Positions 1-12,900 of a stretch of 64,000 nt of DNA are shown in pieces. This DNA is from Ascaris suum. Lineage: Eukaryota; Nematoda; Chromadorea; Rhabditida; Ascarididae. Location of the stretch: the NCBI GenBank assembly GCA_013433145.1, contig CM024176.1:11270520-11334519 (forward strand), read 5' to 3'. The translations under genes were made by a program, and so were the position numbers. The notes below the pieces were generated by a model. It had not been told where the DNA came from and searched no databases. It saw nothing but the letters and a program-made list of their open reading frames with translations. The stretch's first letter is position 1; every line of letters starts with the position of its first letter.

Positions 1-3000
1 AAGGAGTCTCACAACAACTATGGTGCATTGTCGTCTCCCATTGCTAATATTAGGAGTGGTCTTATGAAAGAACCGTCCTTGTTGGATAGCTAAAGGATTA
101 CAGTGACCCAATTGTGAAGTGATATCAACTATTCCAGATAACGGGAAAGAAGTGAACACCGAAGATCAAAATCTGAATTGAAGTATGAGGCAAAACTAGT
201 CATGTGCAGTGGTGGGTGAAAGAGTTTATGTTCGGGACGTGCAATCGAGAAGGAAGATTGGGAACTGCAAGAAAGCACCGTACCACATGAGGAAATCATA
301 AAAGCAAATAATATTGTGCTTCTGGTTTACTGCTTACTTCTGTTTGAAAATATTGCGATTTTTGGTTCGGGGCATACTAAAATCCCTTGAGAGATACTAA
401 AAATCCCTTTTCTCTTCCTACTTGCTAAACTAATTGCCCCATCGTTTTTCTCCTCCTAATGCCTTTGTCAGCATTCTTTCCAACTCCGTAAGTGATATGA
501 ATGCAGTTCGCACGGAACGATCGGTTATATGTATTGTCAACGAGATCATAAGATGAGGCAAATTAATCTAAATCCCAGAATTTTTAAGTCACAATTGAGA
601 ACAACTAAATACTCGACCGATAGGCATTGAAATTATGCACGCTGTTGCCTTTGTGAAATGCGTCTTTGAACAACTCATTCGTCAGTAGCTCATTCTTCTT
701 TGAACAACTCAAAATTCATATATAAGGTTGAAGTTCATCTGCTAACATCGATAAGGGAACTTGTACAACGAATCAGTGAAAAAATATATATGTAACGGGT
801 TCCGAATATAAAGGGGATGAGGAAGCGCAACAAGTAGCCAGAGTGGCGCGTAGCAACGTGTGGTGTGCATATACGAGGCCAATACCATTTAGATGGTGCT
901 AATGCCTCACACTTTGCGTCTACCAATTACGAACTGCCGAGAGAAGCATTTCCGATTTGAAAACGCTCTAAAGTATTCATCTGATTTCATCGCGCATCCT
1001 TGCTGTTCGCCCCTCACTCCCCCACCCCCCATGCGTTACCGTAGCACAAGCTCAACCTGCTCATATTCTAATTGACTTTATGAATTTATTAAGAAGGAAG
1101 ATCAGAATGGACCTTAGTTTTGTTCATAATATATCTTGACTTATAGAACTTTATAGATTTTAAAATGCGAACACTTACTACCACTTCTGCACTAAACAAG
1201 TCGATTTAATGTGTTGGAACTGACAAGCAATTAATGATGAGCCTAGATTCAGAATCCTTCACAGATGCGTTTCAGCAAAGCATTAGAATCATCTCAGCGG
1301 CGGCCCACTATTCGCGAAGTCTCGACATGCGTTTCATGACTGCAAAAATCGTGATAATGCATTTCACTTATCGGCTAGATAGCCACATAAAATTCTGGTC
1401 AAAAATGTACTCATTGATTAGTCATTGTCGTAACCTTGAGAATATTCCCGGTAATGAGCCGTTGCGTAAGGCACGATGAACGTGGGGCTTTTTCCTCGAA
1501 TGCGATCTGATTATTAGCCTTTAAAAAATGTGGAAGTCACTATCTGCATGAAATTAGCATGCAAAACCAATAGGGTAAACTCGGAAGGTGACTATTATCT
1601 ATTTTATGTGCGACCACAAACTGTTATACTAAAAGTGCTTAGCAAGACGCTGTTAATGTATCAACGCTAGTATCAAATGAAATAGCCACTATCTAGCGAT
1701 ATCCCCATAGTGAAGATATTTGCCGAGCGCGCTTTCTTTCCTCGTCCTGCTCAAGCCACTTCTTTTCTAACAGGACACTTCCGAGGGGGGAAAGGGGAGA
1801 GAGAGGTTGCCAGCAGTTGTGCTTTCGAAGAAGATTGGCTTGCATCATACCGGTCTCGTATATTCGATCCTGTTTCCGTGAGGAACTTCTGGCTCGAAAA
1901 TGACTCCAAATGCAAATATGGAACGCTTCTCGTTGAGACCTACAACGGGAAATGGGGCTTCGCTTACTGATGCCGCAGTGCTATATGTTTGGTGGCGGGC
2001 AGTGCAACAGCTGTCTTCATTTGATTTTTGCTAGAAAGGCGCACGGAATAGAATAAGCTGATGTGAGACTTTTCTGCATGAAATATTTTCTTGTGCGAAT
2101 TTATAACATAGAACTTGATCGTAACAAAAAAGCTCATCGTAAGAAAAATCTCGATGGACTATACAGACGGTTGGATGGGCGTGCGTTCGAGACAGAACAA
2201 AAACAGGGGAAGATAGACAGAATATTGCTGAAAGCCATCATAATGTATCCTGGAAATCGTTTGAATTTTTGCATGGTGTATTCATATACAAAACAGAGGT
2301 TATGCTCGCTTCAATTTACATCTTTCGCTGTCGATACTCTCTCAAAAAAAGCCAAAAAAAAACACTTAGTGGCATGAATTAGACAGTTTTATAGGATCGC
2401 CATGAACACAGGCAGTAGCACTCACCGGTCGTCGTTTAGGGAACTGTTGCTACTTGTCTGCCATGTCTCATATTCATAGGCAAGATATTCGCGTGGTTGG
2501 TACACTGAACTTACAACATGACTTCTTATCATATTATGAGTAATTCAAAGGCGCCGCTAGTTGCAGAACATTTAGGTCGGCCATCCACAGGATCGGAGCA
2601 CGTGATGATTGCCCGCTGCAAAAAAATGTTCACCATCATGCATTGCTAATGCCGTAAATCATTCACGCATCTATTCACCAATCATATTTTCAAACGATGT
2701 CCAATTTCGCAAATAGCACAACTGAAAACGCTTCCAAGTTGCAGCGAAAATGCAGAAATCGAGAAATCAGTCTCTCAGGCGGTCGAAAACCGAAGTCCAA
2801 CATAATACGGTCATAGTGCTAGAGAAGGAAAGTCAGAACGCAAGATGTGAGGGTGGGCAGGGCATAGAGGCTTGCGTGAATTGGTGGGCAGGGCATAGTG
2901 GCAGGGTGGGCAGGGCAGAGAGGCATGCGTGAATCGCCATATCTGTATGCGGATAACTGTTTTCCATCTTTCGTAAGAAAGGCATAAGCTGACACCAGCA

Positions 3001-6000
3001 CATTGACTGACATCGGCACTTTAACTGAAGGGCTTCGATTTGTTTTTTAACTGGAGTTTGGCTCTCATTTTTGAAAGTGACATATGGCAAGTCAAAATGT
3101 TCGAGAGAAAAATTTTCTCTTCGGTGCATTCATGTGGCTATCTCATGCCTCTTTCGAATGCCATGCGATCGCATTTCCCATCTTCACTTGTATATGATGT
3201 TGTCGGTCCTATATTTGCTATATTTGCCATGCTCATGGATTCTTTTAATTTTTTTTAGCTCTGCTTTCTAGATTTTGATCAGACTCATCCGCTTATTTAG
3301 ACATATTTCTGCTTGCGTTGACTTAGCATAATCTTACGTTCGATGGACGAATAAAAAGAAGGGATGAGTTGACAAGCATAGACTGAGCTGCTTGCTTATC
3401 TTTTTATTATTATGCGACCGAAATTCCAATTTTAAATTTTTCTTTTCTTGCACGAACTGAAAGTTTTATTGTGACGTGGAGTGCTGCTTACTTGTTAGAC
3501 TCGACACACTCTCAAATAACATATCCGATCCGTTCAAAAAGTCAGCGGTGAAGTTAATCATATTTTAGCGAAAAAAAAACCATTATAGAGCTAATTCAAA
3601 GTTTTTAGGTTTGTCTGTAGGAAGAAAAACACCTGCAAAATGAATTAGGGATAATATATTTTGCATGGCAGTTTGTGAAGAATTTCGGCTGTAGCGATAC
3701 ATAAAAGTGGATGAATGCATTTTGCGTAAATGTTCGCTAGAGTGGAGAATGTAGTTAGGTCTTTTTTTTGCTATCTCAAAGAACTTCGTGAAAGAAACGT
3801 GACTGTTCTGGATGTAGTTTGCCGAGTAATCCGGAAATTTCCCCAAGAATTCTCGTGCACTATGTAAGTGGCGAAAATTGTGAGGAAATTATGATGTCGA
3901 TGTGATGCGACAAGCACCCTGAAATAAATTTAGAAGACGGAAATGCCACTGATTTGTGGGAAACGAAAACTACAGTTGCCGGCAATTTCCCGACTATAAG
4001 TCGGATCGAAGTTACAACAAGCTCATTCATTTCTCCTTCCTCAGAAGCCTTCTTTATTGCCTGCAACGGTGTGACTGTTTCTCTATTAGCAAAACTTCGT
4101 TTTGAAAGATTTTCTCACTGATTTGACGGAACAAGCCGGTAACTTGATGAATATTGAAGTTAGAGTGTAGGAGGGACTACGATAGAACGTTGGGTCCCTT
4201 ATCCACGGCTCTCTATGGAAGTAACAACGCATCACATTTGACTTAATCAGATACAGTAAATTAACAAATACCCTACTGCATTAAACGCATAATAGAGACC
4301 TAGTTTTAGGTTCTTCCATATGCTTTACAATTTGATGCATCGTTTGTAAATTCTTGCAAGCAGCAACACTTGCAGTTATTTACAATTGCCCCATAACACA
4401 GTTCCAACCGTTGTATGCCTATGCGTTTATGTTAACGCGTGCACCTATTTATGTTTATTTCGCTTGCCATTTCTATATTAGAACCCAAAAAGAAAACATG
4501 ATGAAATTGGCTAGTACAAACTATAGGTCATACGGATTCGTCCGTAGTCATTTCTTCCCAATCGATCAGTCTTTCTACGAGTGTGATGCCTGAATCAGCC
4601 ATAAACTTTGGATTCTTTAAACAATCGTAGCGATCTCAAAAAACAATTTCTCCCTTAACGATTGCTAGAGCAATTCAGTCACAGAGGAAGAGCTTCGTGA
4701 GGCTGCTATTCTAATGATTTTCGTGCGCTATGGAAATTTCTTCGTAAAAGTGCAGTAAGGCGGTTTCGTGTCCTTATGTATGTACTTGTATGCTTGTCTT
4801 TCTGGTTGCCCGTGGCATCAAATTGGGAATCACGAAATGGATTTTGTAAGAGTGTTATGCGATCAGTCTTTGCTTAAAATCCAGATTTACTATTCCGTAA
4901 TTTATTCTTTATTTGATTGTTGAGAAGTTGCGAAATGAGTGGGATGCAAAAGCGTATATCGTGACAGCTTTTCCGATAGGCTTATTCACTCGTTGACTAT
5001 TATTGCATTGTTTTGTTTCTCTTTTTCTAGAGTAGTAATGTTCTTTTTTCGCTGATTGAGAAAATTCTGTTGCACCCAGGTAAATATATATCATATGTTG
5101 TTCGTGTACAGAGTGCAAACATGCATTCATCAGAGCAGTAGGCAAGCTTCGTTCAATTGCAGAAAAAATTTTGCTCAGCTGAGCAGCAGAAATCACAAAA
5201 AATTCGAGCGAAACTTAACTCTTTTTTTTCAACAACATACTAAGAAGAATGCGAGCACAATGAATTCCTATGACGAAAATTTTGCCATAATCTCGATTTC
5301 GGCAATGATTATGAAAGAATTGTCGGCCCTTGTTTCAGAGGTACACTTTCGAAGTGCACCGATGCTGCGACTTGCATTCTAATAATGCGCTATTGCATCT
5401 TTGCTCGTGATCTGATGTTACTTAGTGCAGTTTGCAAATTTCGGCGCTATCACATTTAAAATTAGGTGCTACTTGCTCAGTGGCTTTGCGAATGATCAAA
5501 TTTCATTTTAATTCGTTTACAAGTGTAGCCAAATTTGTTTATCGTAACTGCGCAACTTTTATGCAACTCTACATTTTCATTTGCCTAAAATCACCGTATG
5601 GGAAATATAATGAACGGTTAGATTCACTTGTCCTTCAATTCACCATAAAAACCTATCCACATGCAAAAAAAAGTATTCTCTCAACGCTTGACCAGTGGCC
5701 TATATTTGCTGCGTTCTCTGCTGAACTAGAAAAAATAGCACATACTGTCCACAGCCTGAATAGTGGACAATCCCAGCAGTTTCCACTTTCTCACACCGAG
5801 TTAATCACGGAAGCCTCTGACTCAAAGCCTATAAAGAATTGATGAATATCGCCTTGCAACGGTTGATGTCTGTCTCTGTAATTCATGAGCCCGCACTGTT
5901 TTTTCTTCGTGTTGCCTTTTCAGTATATTATTGTGACGGAATTTTGTCGCTATGATGCTTGCTTTCGACTACAGAATATTAGAGAACAAATACAACTACA

Positions 6001-7001
6001 TAAGAAAATATCGAGCAAAACCAAGTGATACTTTGTAAGGGTTTTAAGGAATATGTGATCATAGCATTAAATTTTGCATTTCTCTATGGTTTTCTAGGCT
6101 GATCTCTTCTTTATGGCTTATTAAGGCTTGAATTCATAGATGTAAAATATTGATTTCTATTTCACGCTCAATGAGGGAATTCCAACTAATGTCAGCAAAC
6201 GAGATGAACGTAATGTGCTTTAAAATATGTCACTTCGTTCGAAATGCTACTAATGCTAATGGCATAAAAAGAATGCGCCGCTTTCTCCATCATCCCCATA
6301 TTCCCTCTCTTTTTCACACTTGGAGGTTATTGTTTATGGCTTGTTGTTGTATCGATGGAATATTCAATAGATTAGCTGAGTAACACAAGCACAAAAGAGC
6401 GCCCAAGGGGGCGGGTTTCGCGATAATGGCATTGAGAGAAATTTTCGGCGCAACTTGGGCATATTATGCAACTACTAAACAATCCACGAGGCGATAGTTA
6501 CACGACAAAAGTTTGACCTTCTTTACCGATGCAAAATGCGCATAGGCAATGATTAAATGTAGCCATACTAATTTTTATGGATCAGTTCTCGCAGCGTTTT
6601 GTATTAGACAAAGCAAAGTATCACCATAACACATGCCTTTGTTAAGGTACGTAACGAAAAGCAGCCGAGGCTATGTGGCTGTTATGGTAAAATTGCGATA
6701 ATTTAGAAGCAGCTGCAACTTTCCGCAGAGGCAACGAGCGAAATTTGTTAGGCGGTGTTACGCGGTCACTCCCCTCCGTTGAAACGCTTACTTTATGCCT
6801 GCATAGAGAGTGAGTAGGAAATCGATGTTTTTCACGAATGCATAATTACTGTTGGGAAATCTGTGAGATAGTACCGCCAATTTATATCGTGAAACTCACT
6901 TCTGGGCTTTTCTTCAGTGTTACGACATTCTTAAATGTGACTTCCGTTGAACGATTTCGTGATGCAGTCTGTCTTTGGGGTTCAATTGTTTGCCATTAGT
7001 C
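1..7001. other. No assignable gene; non-coding or intronic
   Basis: I see no ORF here with recognisable domains. The ORFs present have the lengths and amino-acid make-up expected by chance in DNA of this base composition; the largest, 5432-5842 on the plus strand (136 codons), matches nothing I know. One ORF at 1731-1970 has a coding-like look and is preceded by a possible acceptor (ttctaacag), but I cannot name it. The stretch also carries a short C-rich run near 1019-1028 and a G-rich tandem repeat at 2853-2936. Confidence 0.5.
2853..2936. repeat. Imperfect G-rich tandem repeat, three units
   Basis: Three adjacent units each begin with gtgggcagggca. Unit 1 (2853-2883, 31 nt) and unit 3 (2906-2936, 31 nt) end with a near-identical gcgtgaat segment; unit 2 (2884-2905, 22 nt) lacks that part. 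It looks like a small minisatellite with one shortened unit. No function is suggested. Confidence 0.85.
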
Positions 7002-7224
7002 AGTTCCCTTCAAAGAAAAAGTGTCGTGCGGAGTTACAATAAGAAGCCCAGTGGTACAGAATCAATTCTCATTTCTTTCACATCTTAGCAGTAGTGAAAT
7101 CACCGACTTATCAAATAATCTCGAGAGGAGTCCTCGAGGAGCTAAACTAAGGCTTAAATTAATCTCCACTTGGGGACAAGCTGAATTCACACCACCAACT
7201 GCTTCAACAAGAAGGTCCAAATAA
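7002..7224 (+). other. Orphan exon-like ORF with STWG motif (possible last exon)
   Basis: An open frame follows a good acceptor (ccattagtcag, ending at 7001), runs about 73 codons and stops at TAA 7222-7224. Codon use looks coding-like, and the C-terminal part reads PRGAKLRLKLISTWG. From memory, a P-x-G-x-x-L-x-L-x-x-x-STWG pattern occurs in the repeated domain of KATNIP (KIAA0556)-type ciliary proteins. The usual following GD..Y.GL.G segment is absent and the frame closes 15 codons later. It may be a real last exon, a pseudogene fragment or chance. No partner exons were found nearby. Confidence 0.2.
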
Positions 7225-10200
7225 TAAAATAGCAATAGGTTTTCGATTCATTTGTCAGGCGGCTTCTTAAAGATGGTTTTGTGAAATGCGTTGAAATTAT
7301 TTCGAATGATAAATTCAGAGGAGAGCTGTTTACTTGATAAAATGGTTGCAAATGAAATAACGAGTAAATTTTTGGTTCGAAAGACAGAGAGACTCTTTGT
7401 TTAAGACTCGAGTGAATTTAAAACTCGATCTGAGGAGATCTTCAAGCGAATTAAGCAAGGTGTTTTTATGAGTGACCGTTGCTATGCGAAGTGCGGTGTA
7501 GCATGGTTTCTGCGCTCGAGGGCCACCATCGGCTTTCAATTTACAGACAAGCAGCAATATAGAAACTACTTTAAATAGCCGCCCTATAGTTGGCTAATAA
7601 TTGCTAATAATGAATAAATTTTGCAATGACAAGCGATTTTCGAGGGAAGTGCTCGGATTTTTAGTTAGGCAAAGACACAAAGAAGGAAATTAATGCAAAC
7701 TCCAGATAACCCCGAAAATGCCTATAGGATTTTCAAAAAGTGGAACTATTCTACCGATTTACCGTCCGCTTTCCAACGTCATTCTATGCATAAATTTCCG
7801 GTAGTGACCGCGTTTATGATAGATTGTAACTAAATTAGGAAGAGTAATCCTTACTCACGAAGTCGATGAGTCACTAAGAACGGCCATAGGAGAGCAGTCG
7901 AATTCCGTAAGTTTCTGGTAGAGCGCTCTGATACTTCTAACATATGCGCCTTTTGAGATCACAAGTCAGCCGAAACGTGCTACCCGCGACCGACTAAAAG
8001 TCCTACTTTCTGAATCGATGAAGCACGTTTCCCATCACGATGGAAAAATGGTTGATTTTAAGCGTCATTTAACGAGTATAGTCATGACTGCTATCATAGG
8101 ATAGTCTCCTAATATTAGCTGTTAGCAGTTTAGAGCGTTATAGAGAAAAAAACTTTATGGATGCGTCACAAGCCTTTCATACAAGAAAACGATAGCCACA
8201 TATCCACTATGGCTTTGCTTTATAAGCTTTTATACGAATGTAGTCAATGATTGCTAATAATTAATGGTTGAGTGAAATGACATGGAGCGATATATTGATG
8301 TGTTGCATAAAATACTAACGACGGGTTGACAATATAGGAAGAGCGAGACATACGACTAACTTGATGGGAGCACTGGAATATCACAAGAAATGTGGGTGAA
8401 TAGATCAACCTATTTTTCAAAAAAGTGCCTCATGAATGAGGTCGTTGCACTAGTACGTTTGCGTAATATGTTTCGTCTCTGTCATAACTGAAGAAATTTA
8501 CCGATTCCATCAAATTTCACGCGTTTAGTACTTCCACTGAATAACGGGGTACTACTCGAAGCGAATTTTACGTTTCACTTTGTTAAGTCACTAACCCGAA
8601 TTTTTCATCGATAGATACCTCAAAATATTTGCCAGCAACATGATGTGAGCATTCAATTAGTTAAGATGTCTTAGAGGAGGATGATGACTGACATGCACAA
8701 CAACTTATCAAGGGTTTTACGAAAGGATAGCAGATCGCTTTATCAGAAATCAACAAATATGACTGCTTCATTGCAGCAAGATCATAGAAAGATTTGCGGA
8801 TTGCGTTCAAAAAGCCGAAATATTGAAATCGCAAGTTCAATACATTGTTTATGGAATGAATAAATGAAACTTTGGCCATTTCACATGACGCCGACGGATA
8901 ATTGAGAAGTGTTCTCATGGAATTTAATTTAGAATAGCGGCCAGGAAAATGTGAATATTTGGTGCTCCTATATACAGAAAATGAGCAGCATGTAAAATGT
9001 TTCAACCTATGAGGCGGTGCCCTTAAATTCGAGCACATGAATGTGAAAATATATCGTTGCGTTGCTCAGGCAACCATTCACTTGCCACCAATGAGCGAGC
9101 AAGAAGATGGCAAAATTGTTTCGGCAGAAACTGAATGGAATATTTCGTGGCGCAAAATTTATAGAGTAATCGGTGTTTAATGAGGCATCCTTTAAAATGG
9201 ACGACTCCATTATAAAAATAATCAACGTATACAATGCAGCTCGCTAGAATATTTCAATTTTGCTGCCTCTACCGTGAGGCACGTATAGGTTCGATATTGC
9301 TCGCTGTTTCATGTATCTATTGCAATTCTGTGTTCAAAAAGGTTATATGATAACATTGTCTTCTCATGTATATACATGTATAGGAATACTTCTATCTATT
9401 TGCGTGCATTCTGGTACGTACTAAATTCAAATAGAAAACCAAAAATCGAGTCGACAGTTGCTTCATTTTGGCGCTGATATAACAATAGGAGCAGACACTA
9501 AGACAATCCCGTTCATCAAGCAGCATCGCATTGATACGGCAGTTCCTCTGCGGGTCACAAAAAATGAAATTTAATAACAAGTTGATGGTATTTCAGAGAT
9601 TATCGAATTATATTTAAAGGCCAATTTGGTTGCTTTGTGCGCTTTTGAGATTCTACTCTGTGAAGGTTTGCTGTGACAACATCTGCATATGACCGTCGTT
9701 CTGTCTGATAGTTTCAAATGAGAACCCACTGAAGCTGGAATTGCAAAAATTGATGGATATAATGCACACTATAGGGCGACCTCCCGTACCATTTATTCAA
9801 GCTATTCCAATAATTTCGAAAGCAGCTATAGACATTTAAGTTAATAAGAAAATTAGTGGCGTTTCACATTGGTTGGACTTCCATTTTACATTGGTATGGT
9901 CCCACAAAAACAAGCATTTTGCAAGTGATTCGTGTGGACGGATGCGGCAGTTGAAATATGATGCCATCCTACTACACATATAACTTTGTCCTAAGTAACT
10001 TGTGGGATTGGCTGATCAGGTGAGCCTCATGCAAAGGCGCACGCTGTGCCAGCTGGTCCGATGCTGTTCATCACTTGTTTAGAAAATTCGTATCAGCGGG
10101 CGATTCGTTTGAAGCATGAAGTTAATTAGCGGATGTTTCGTTTTTTGTTAGGGCTTCCGGGAGACCGGTCGATATTTGATGAGCGGAATTGCAATGGCAT

Positions 10201-12765
10201 TTGTCGTTGCAGCTCTTCTGGTAACTTGTGCTTTCCTTTTCTCATTAGACGTTTTTTTCACTTTTCACTGATATGATTGCGGCATGCCAAGTTAGCAGAA
10301 CGGAATTTAATTTTCACTATAGGAGCTAAACTTGATTTACTGACAACTAAGTTGAAGAAATCTCTCTACATGATACGGTAGATTATTAATAAATTCACCT
10401 ATTGAGGTTAGCTGTTTGGCTTCAAAAATATGAGCCTAGAATATGACTTTGAAAATATATTGCTGCAACCATTTTGTTTTCTTAGCCGAACTGATGCCGA
10501 CTGGCAGCAGCTGAATTTTTCACGAGAAGATTACAATACCCCCTAAATAAATAACGCTTAGGATGGTGCCCTATGTAGTGCACAACAGCGCTGTAATTGG
10601 GAGTGCACACCTTATGTCCGACACAAACTCAGTACTCTTAAAGCAGCGCACTCGCATATAGGACTATGAGAACGGAACCAAAAAATCGAATCCATCCGCT
10701 TCCACTTGTTTATGAAAAATTCCAGATCTCACCATAGTTCTTCTTTTCTATTTTACTGGCAACCGAGGCATTTAGTTAGAAGTATTTAGAAATTCATGCA
10801 AAGATTTATGTAACTAAAGCACCAGGATCAGGCTGTGATGACCGAGGCAGAAATGCTAGAACGAAGGTAGTCGGGCAATCTTTCTCCCTCCATACTTAAT
10901 AGGGTATCAAGGGAAAAAAATTCGGGTAAGGAGCTAATTTGTTTGCAGTTAGGTTGTATCAAGAGCATTTGCCTCCGGGACACTTTACTTAGGCTACGTG
11001 GAAACCTCGAACGAGGATAAAAGCTGAACTTATTTGCCATTGATAAAGAGGAAGGGAATGTTGTCAATGAATGTTGACAATAGCCTAAGTAGCCTAAGTG
11101 GTCCGGAGGTATGTCGTGAGCTAAACGATCTATTAATTCAAGTATGTGGACTGAAGGGTAAAAACAGCAGGACTTGGACCCACTCCCGTTGAAAATGACA
11201 GATTCTGGTAGGTGCGGATCCCTCGAGAGCAAAAAATTTTAACGTTGAATACAGGGCGAAGCTTCAGTCTTCTCCTCGATATAGGACGCTTATGGTGTCG
11301 TTATTTGCTCATTTAAGTCTTTCACTGGAAAACACTTATGTTGCTCGAAGTCGAAATCGTAGACATGTGAATGAACCAAGATATTGCCTAAAAAGGATAA
11401 GGGACGAAAATAGGGAACACTCGATTAACTTTCCAGTAGAGGCTGCGAAGTGAGCAAAATGATGGAATAAAGTTTGGCATCTTTCGCTCACCTCAGCATG
11501 CATCTAACCATAATCTATTTCGAAAGTGTTTCCAATATGGCGTTCTCTTGCTGCTGCAACATGAAAATTTTTGGAAATAGGCTGCGCTGCAATAGGAGTT
11601 ATTCTCGAAATGGAATATTAGTTGAATAATCATCTGCGGCTAGCGAACGAAGATTTCTGAGCATATTGGTAGTGCGCCGTTCAAGAATGCAAAACCAAGC
11701 TAGGAATCGCAAATAAAGTTCACTTAATCGATGACTAACTCTCTATCGCTGATAAAACAACTTTTTTTCAAAATAACATTCAACACCCATAACTTTTTGT
11801 TTTTCATATGCATATTCCTTATTTTGTGGGATTACGAGTAAATAGTGTAGAAGCAAATGGAGTGAATGGAGGACACTGCGAGGTTTAATGGAGTGTAAGT
11901 AGGTTGAAGCGTTCAGCGTTAAATTGTGAAAATGAGCGAAAATATAGAATTTCTTGTCAGTTGCGCCATTTTCCACGCATTTTTTTTTTGCAAACTTTGT
12001 TATCAGACGCATTTCCCATTATTTTAAGCGAACCAGCAGTTTACTTTATTGACGGTATTAGTTGACGAAAATGTTTCGTTTCTATCGAAGGGCAAGCGAT
12101 GCAAATGATAAATGACTCAGTAGGAAATATTTTTCACCTTATCAATGAAACTTTAGGTGAAGAGTTCTCGAAGCATTCATCAAGCAAACGAGTGCTTCTC
12201 AGCAGCTAATTTATATTTACGCTTATTCAAATAATGTTACATTTTAATTCCATAGCCTTTTGGCTCATATTATTTGCGAGCGAATACCAAAAATGATGGA
12301 GAGAACAAAAAAAAACGAAGAGAAAATTGTTTACCCGTGCCTGACAGATCTCATGTTGGAGCTGTGTAGCCGGTGAGTTATGAGGCAAGCAATGTTTTGC
12401 GAGGAAGTGAACGTTTTACCGCAATCACGTATTACATTCGTATGATCGGTACCATATTTTCCGCTCTAACAATTTTATAGCACTTGTCCTTGCACTATTC
12501 ACGCCTCAGTGTCCTTCTTTATGGCAGGCATATTGAAATCCACAAAGGAATCGCCACAAGGAACTAGTAATTAGAAAAGTAACCAATTTAAAATGATCCT
12601 AGATTTCCAGACGCATCTTTCTCAATTTCTAAAAATTTCCGCAAATACGCACTAGGGCACCGCAGCGTTTTCATATTAGTACACTCGCATATCTGTCTAT
12701 CTGGTGTTTTAAAGTCGCAAGGCACTGAAGCTATGAATTTGTGAAATTTGGCGTGTAAAACCGAC
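7225..12765. other. No assignable gene
   Basis: No domain, RNA gene or clear mobile element was recognised on either strand. The longest ORF is on the minus strand at 10828-11232 (134 codons); it resembles no family I know and has no clear splice context. A 9-nt unit (agcctaagt) is duplicated near 11083-11100. Confidence 0.5.
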
Positions 12766-12900
12766 AGCAGAACATTCATAATCAATTTTCAGCAGATTGA
12801 TCCGATCCTTTTGGTGGAGCTCGGCAATGTCGTAAAGCTTTTGTCCCACAGCAGTAGGTGCAAGTAAATGACTAATTCCGAATAAGAATTCATACAATTG
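12766..12900 (-). other. Possible exon fragment with FkbM-like LKIDYE motif
   Basis: On the minus strand, an open segment after a possible AG acceptor reads QLYEFLF, later GQKLYDIAELHQKDR and then INLLKIDYE. The arrangement K-x-Y-x-I-x-E-L followed about ten residues on by (I/V)xLLKID(Y/I)E resembles the motif IV region of FkbM and Methyltransf_21/24-type methyltransferases, which are common in nematodes. The usual next residues (EGxE) are CSA here, so the site would be degenerate or the exon ends there (gct|gtcggt). This is inference from a short motif; no other domain pieces were found. Confidence 0.18.

Noticed and set aside
5432..5842. Plus-strand ORF of 136 codons
   Set aside because: No recognisable domain and chance-like composition.
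12330..12371. Possible missing 5' exon of the first Ig (segment ending in Cys-Val-Ala before a strong gtgagt donor)
   Set aside because: The phase fits, but the segment ISCWSCVA lacks the Ig strand B pattern and is only nine codons long.
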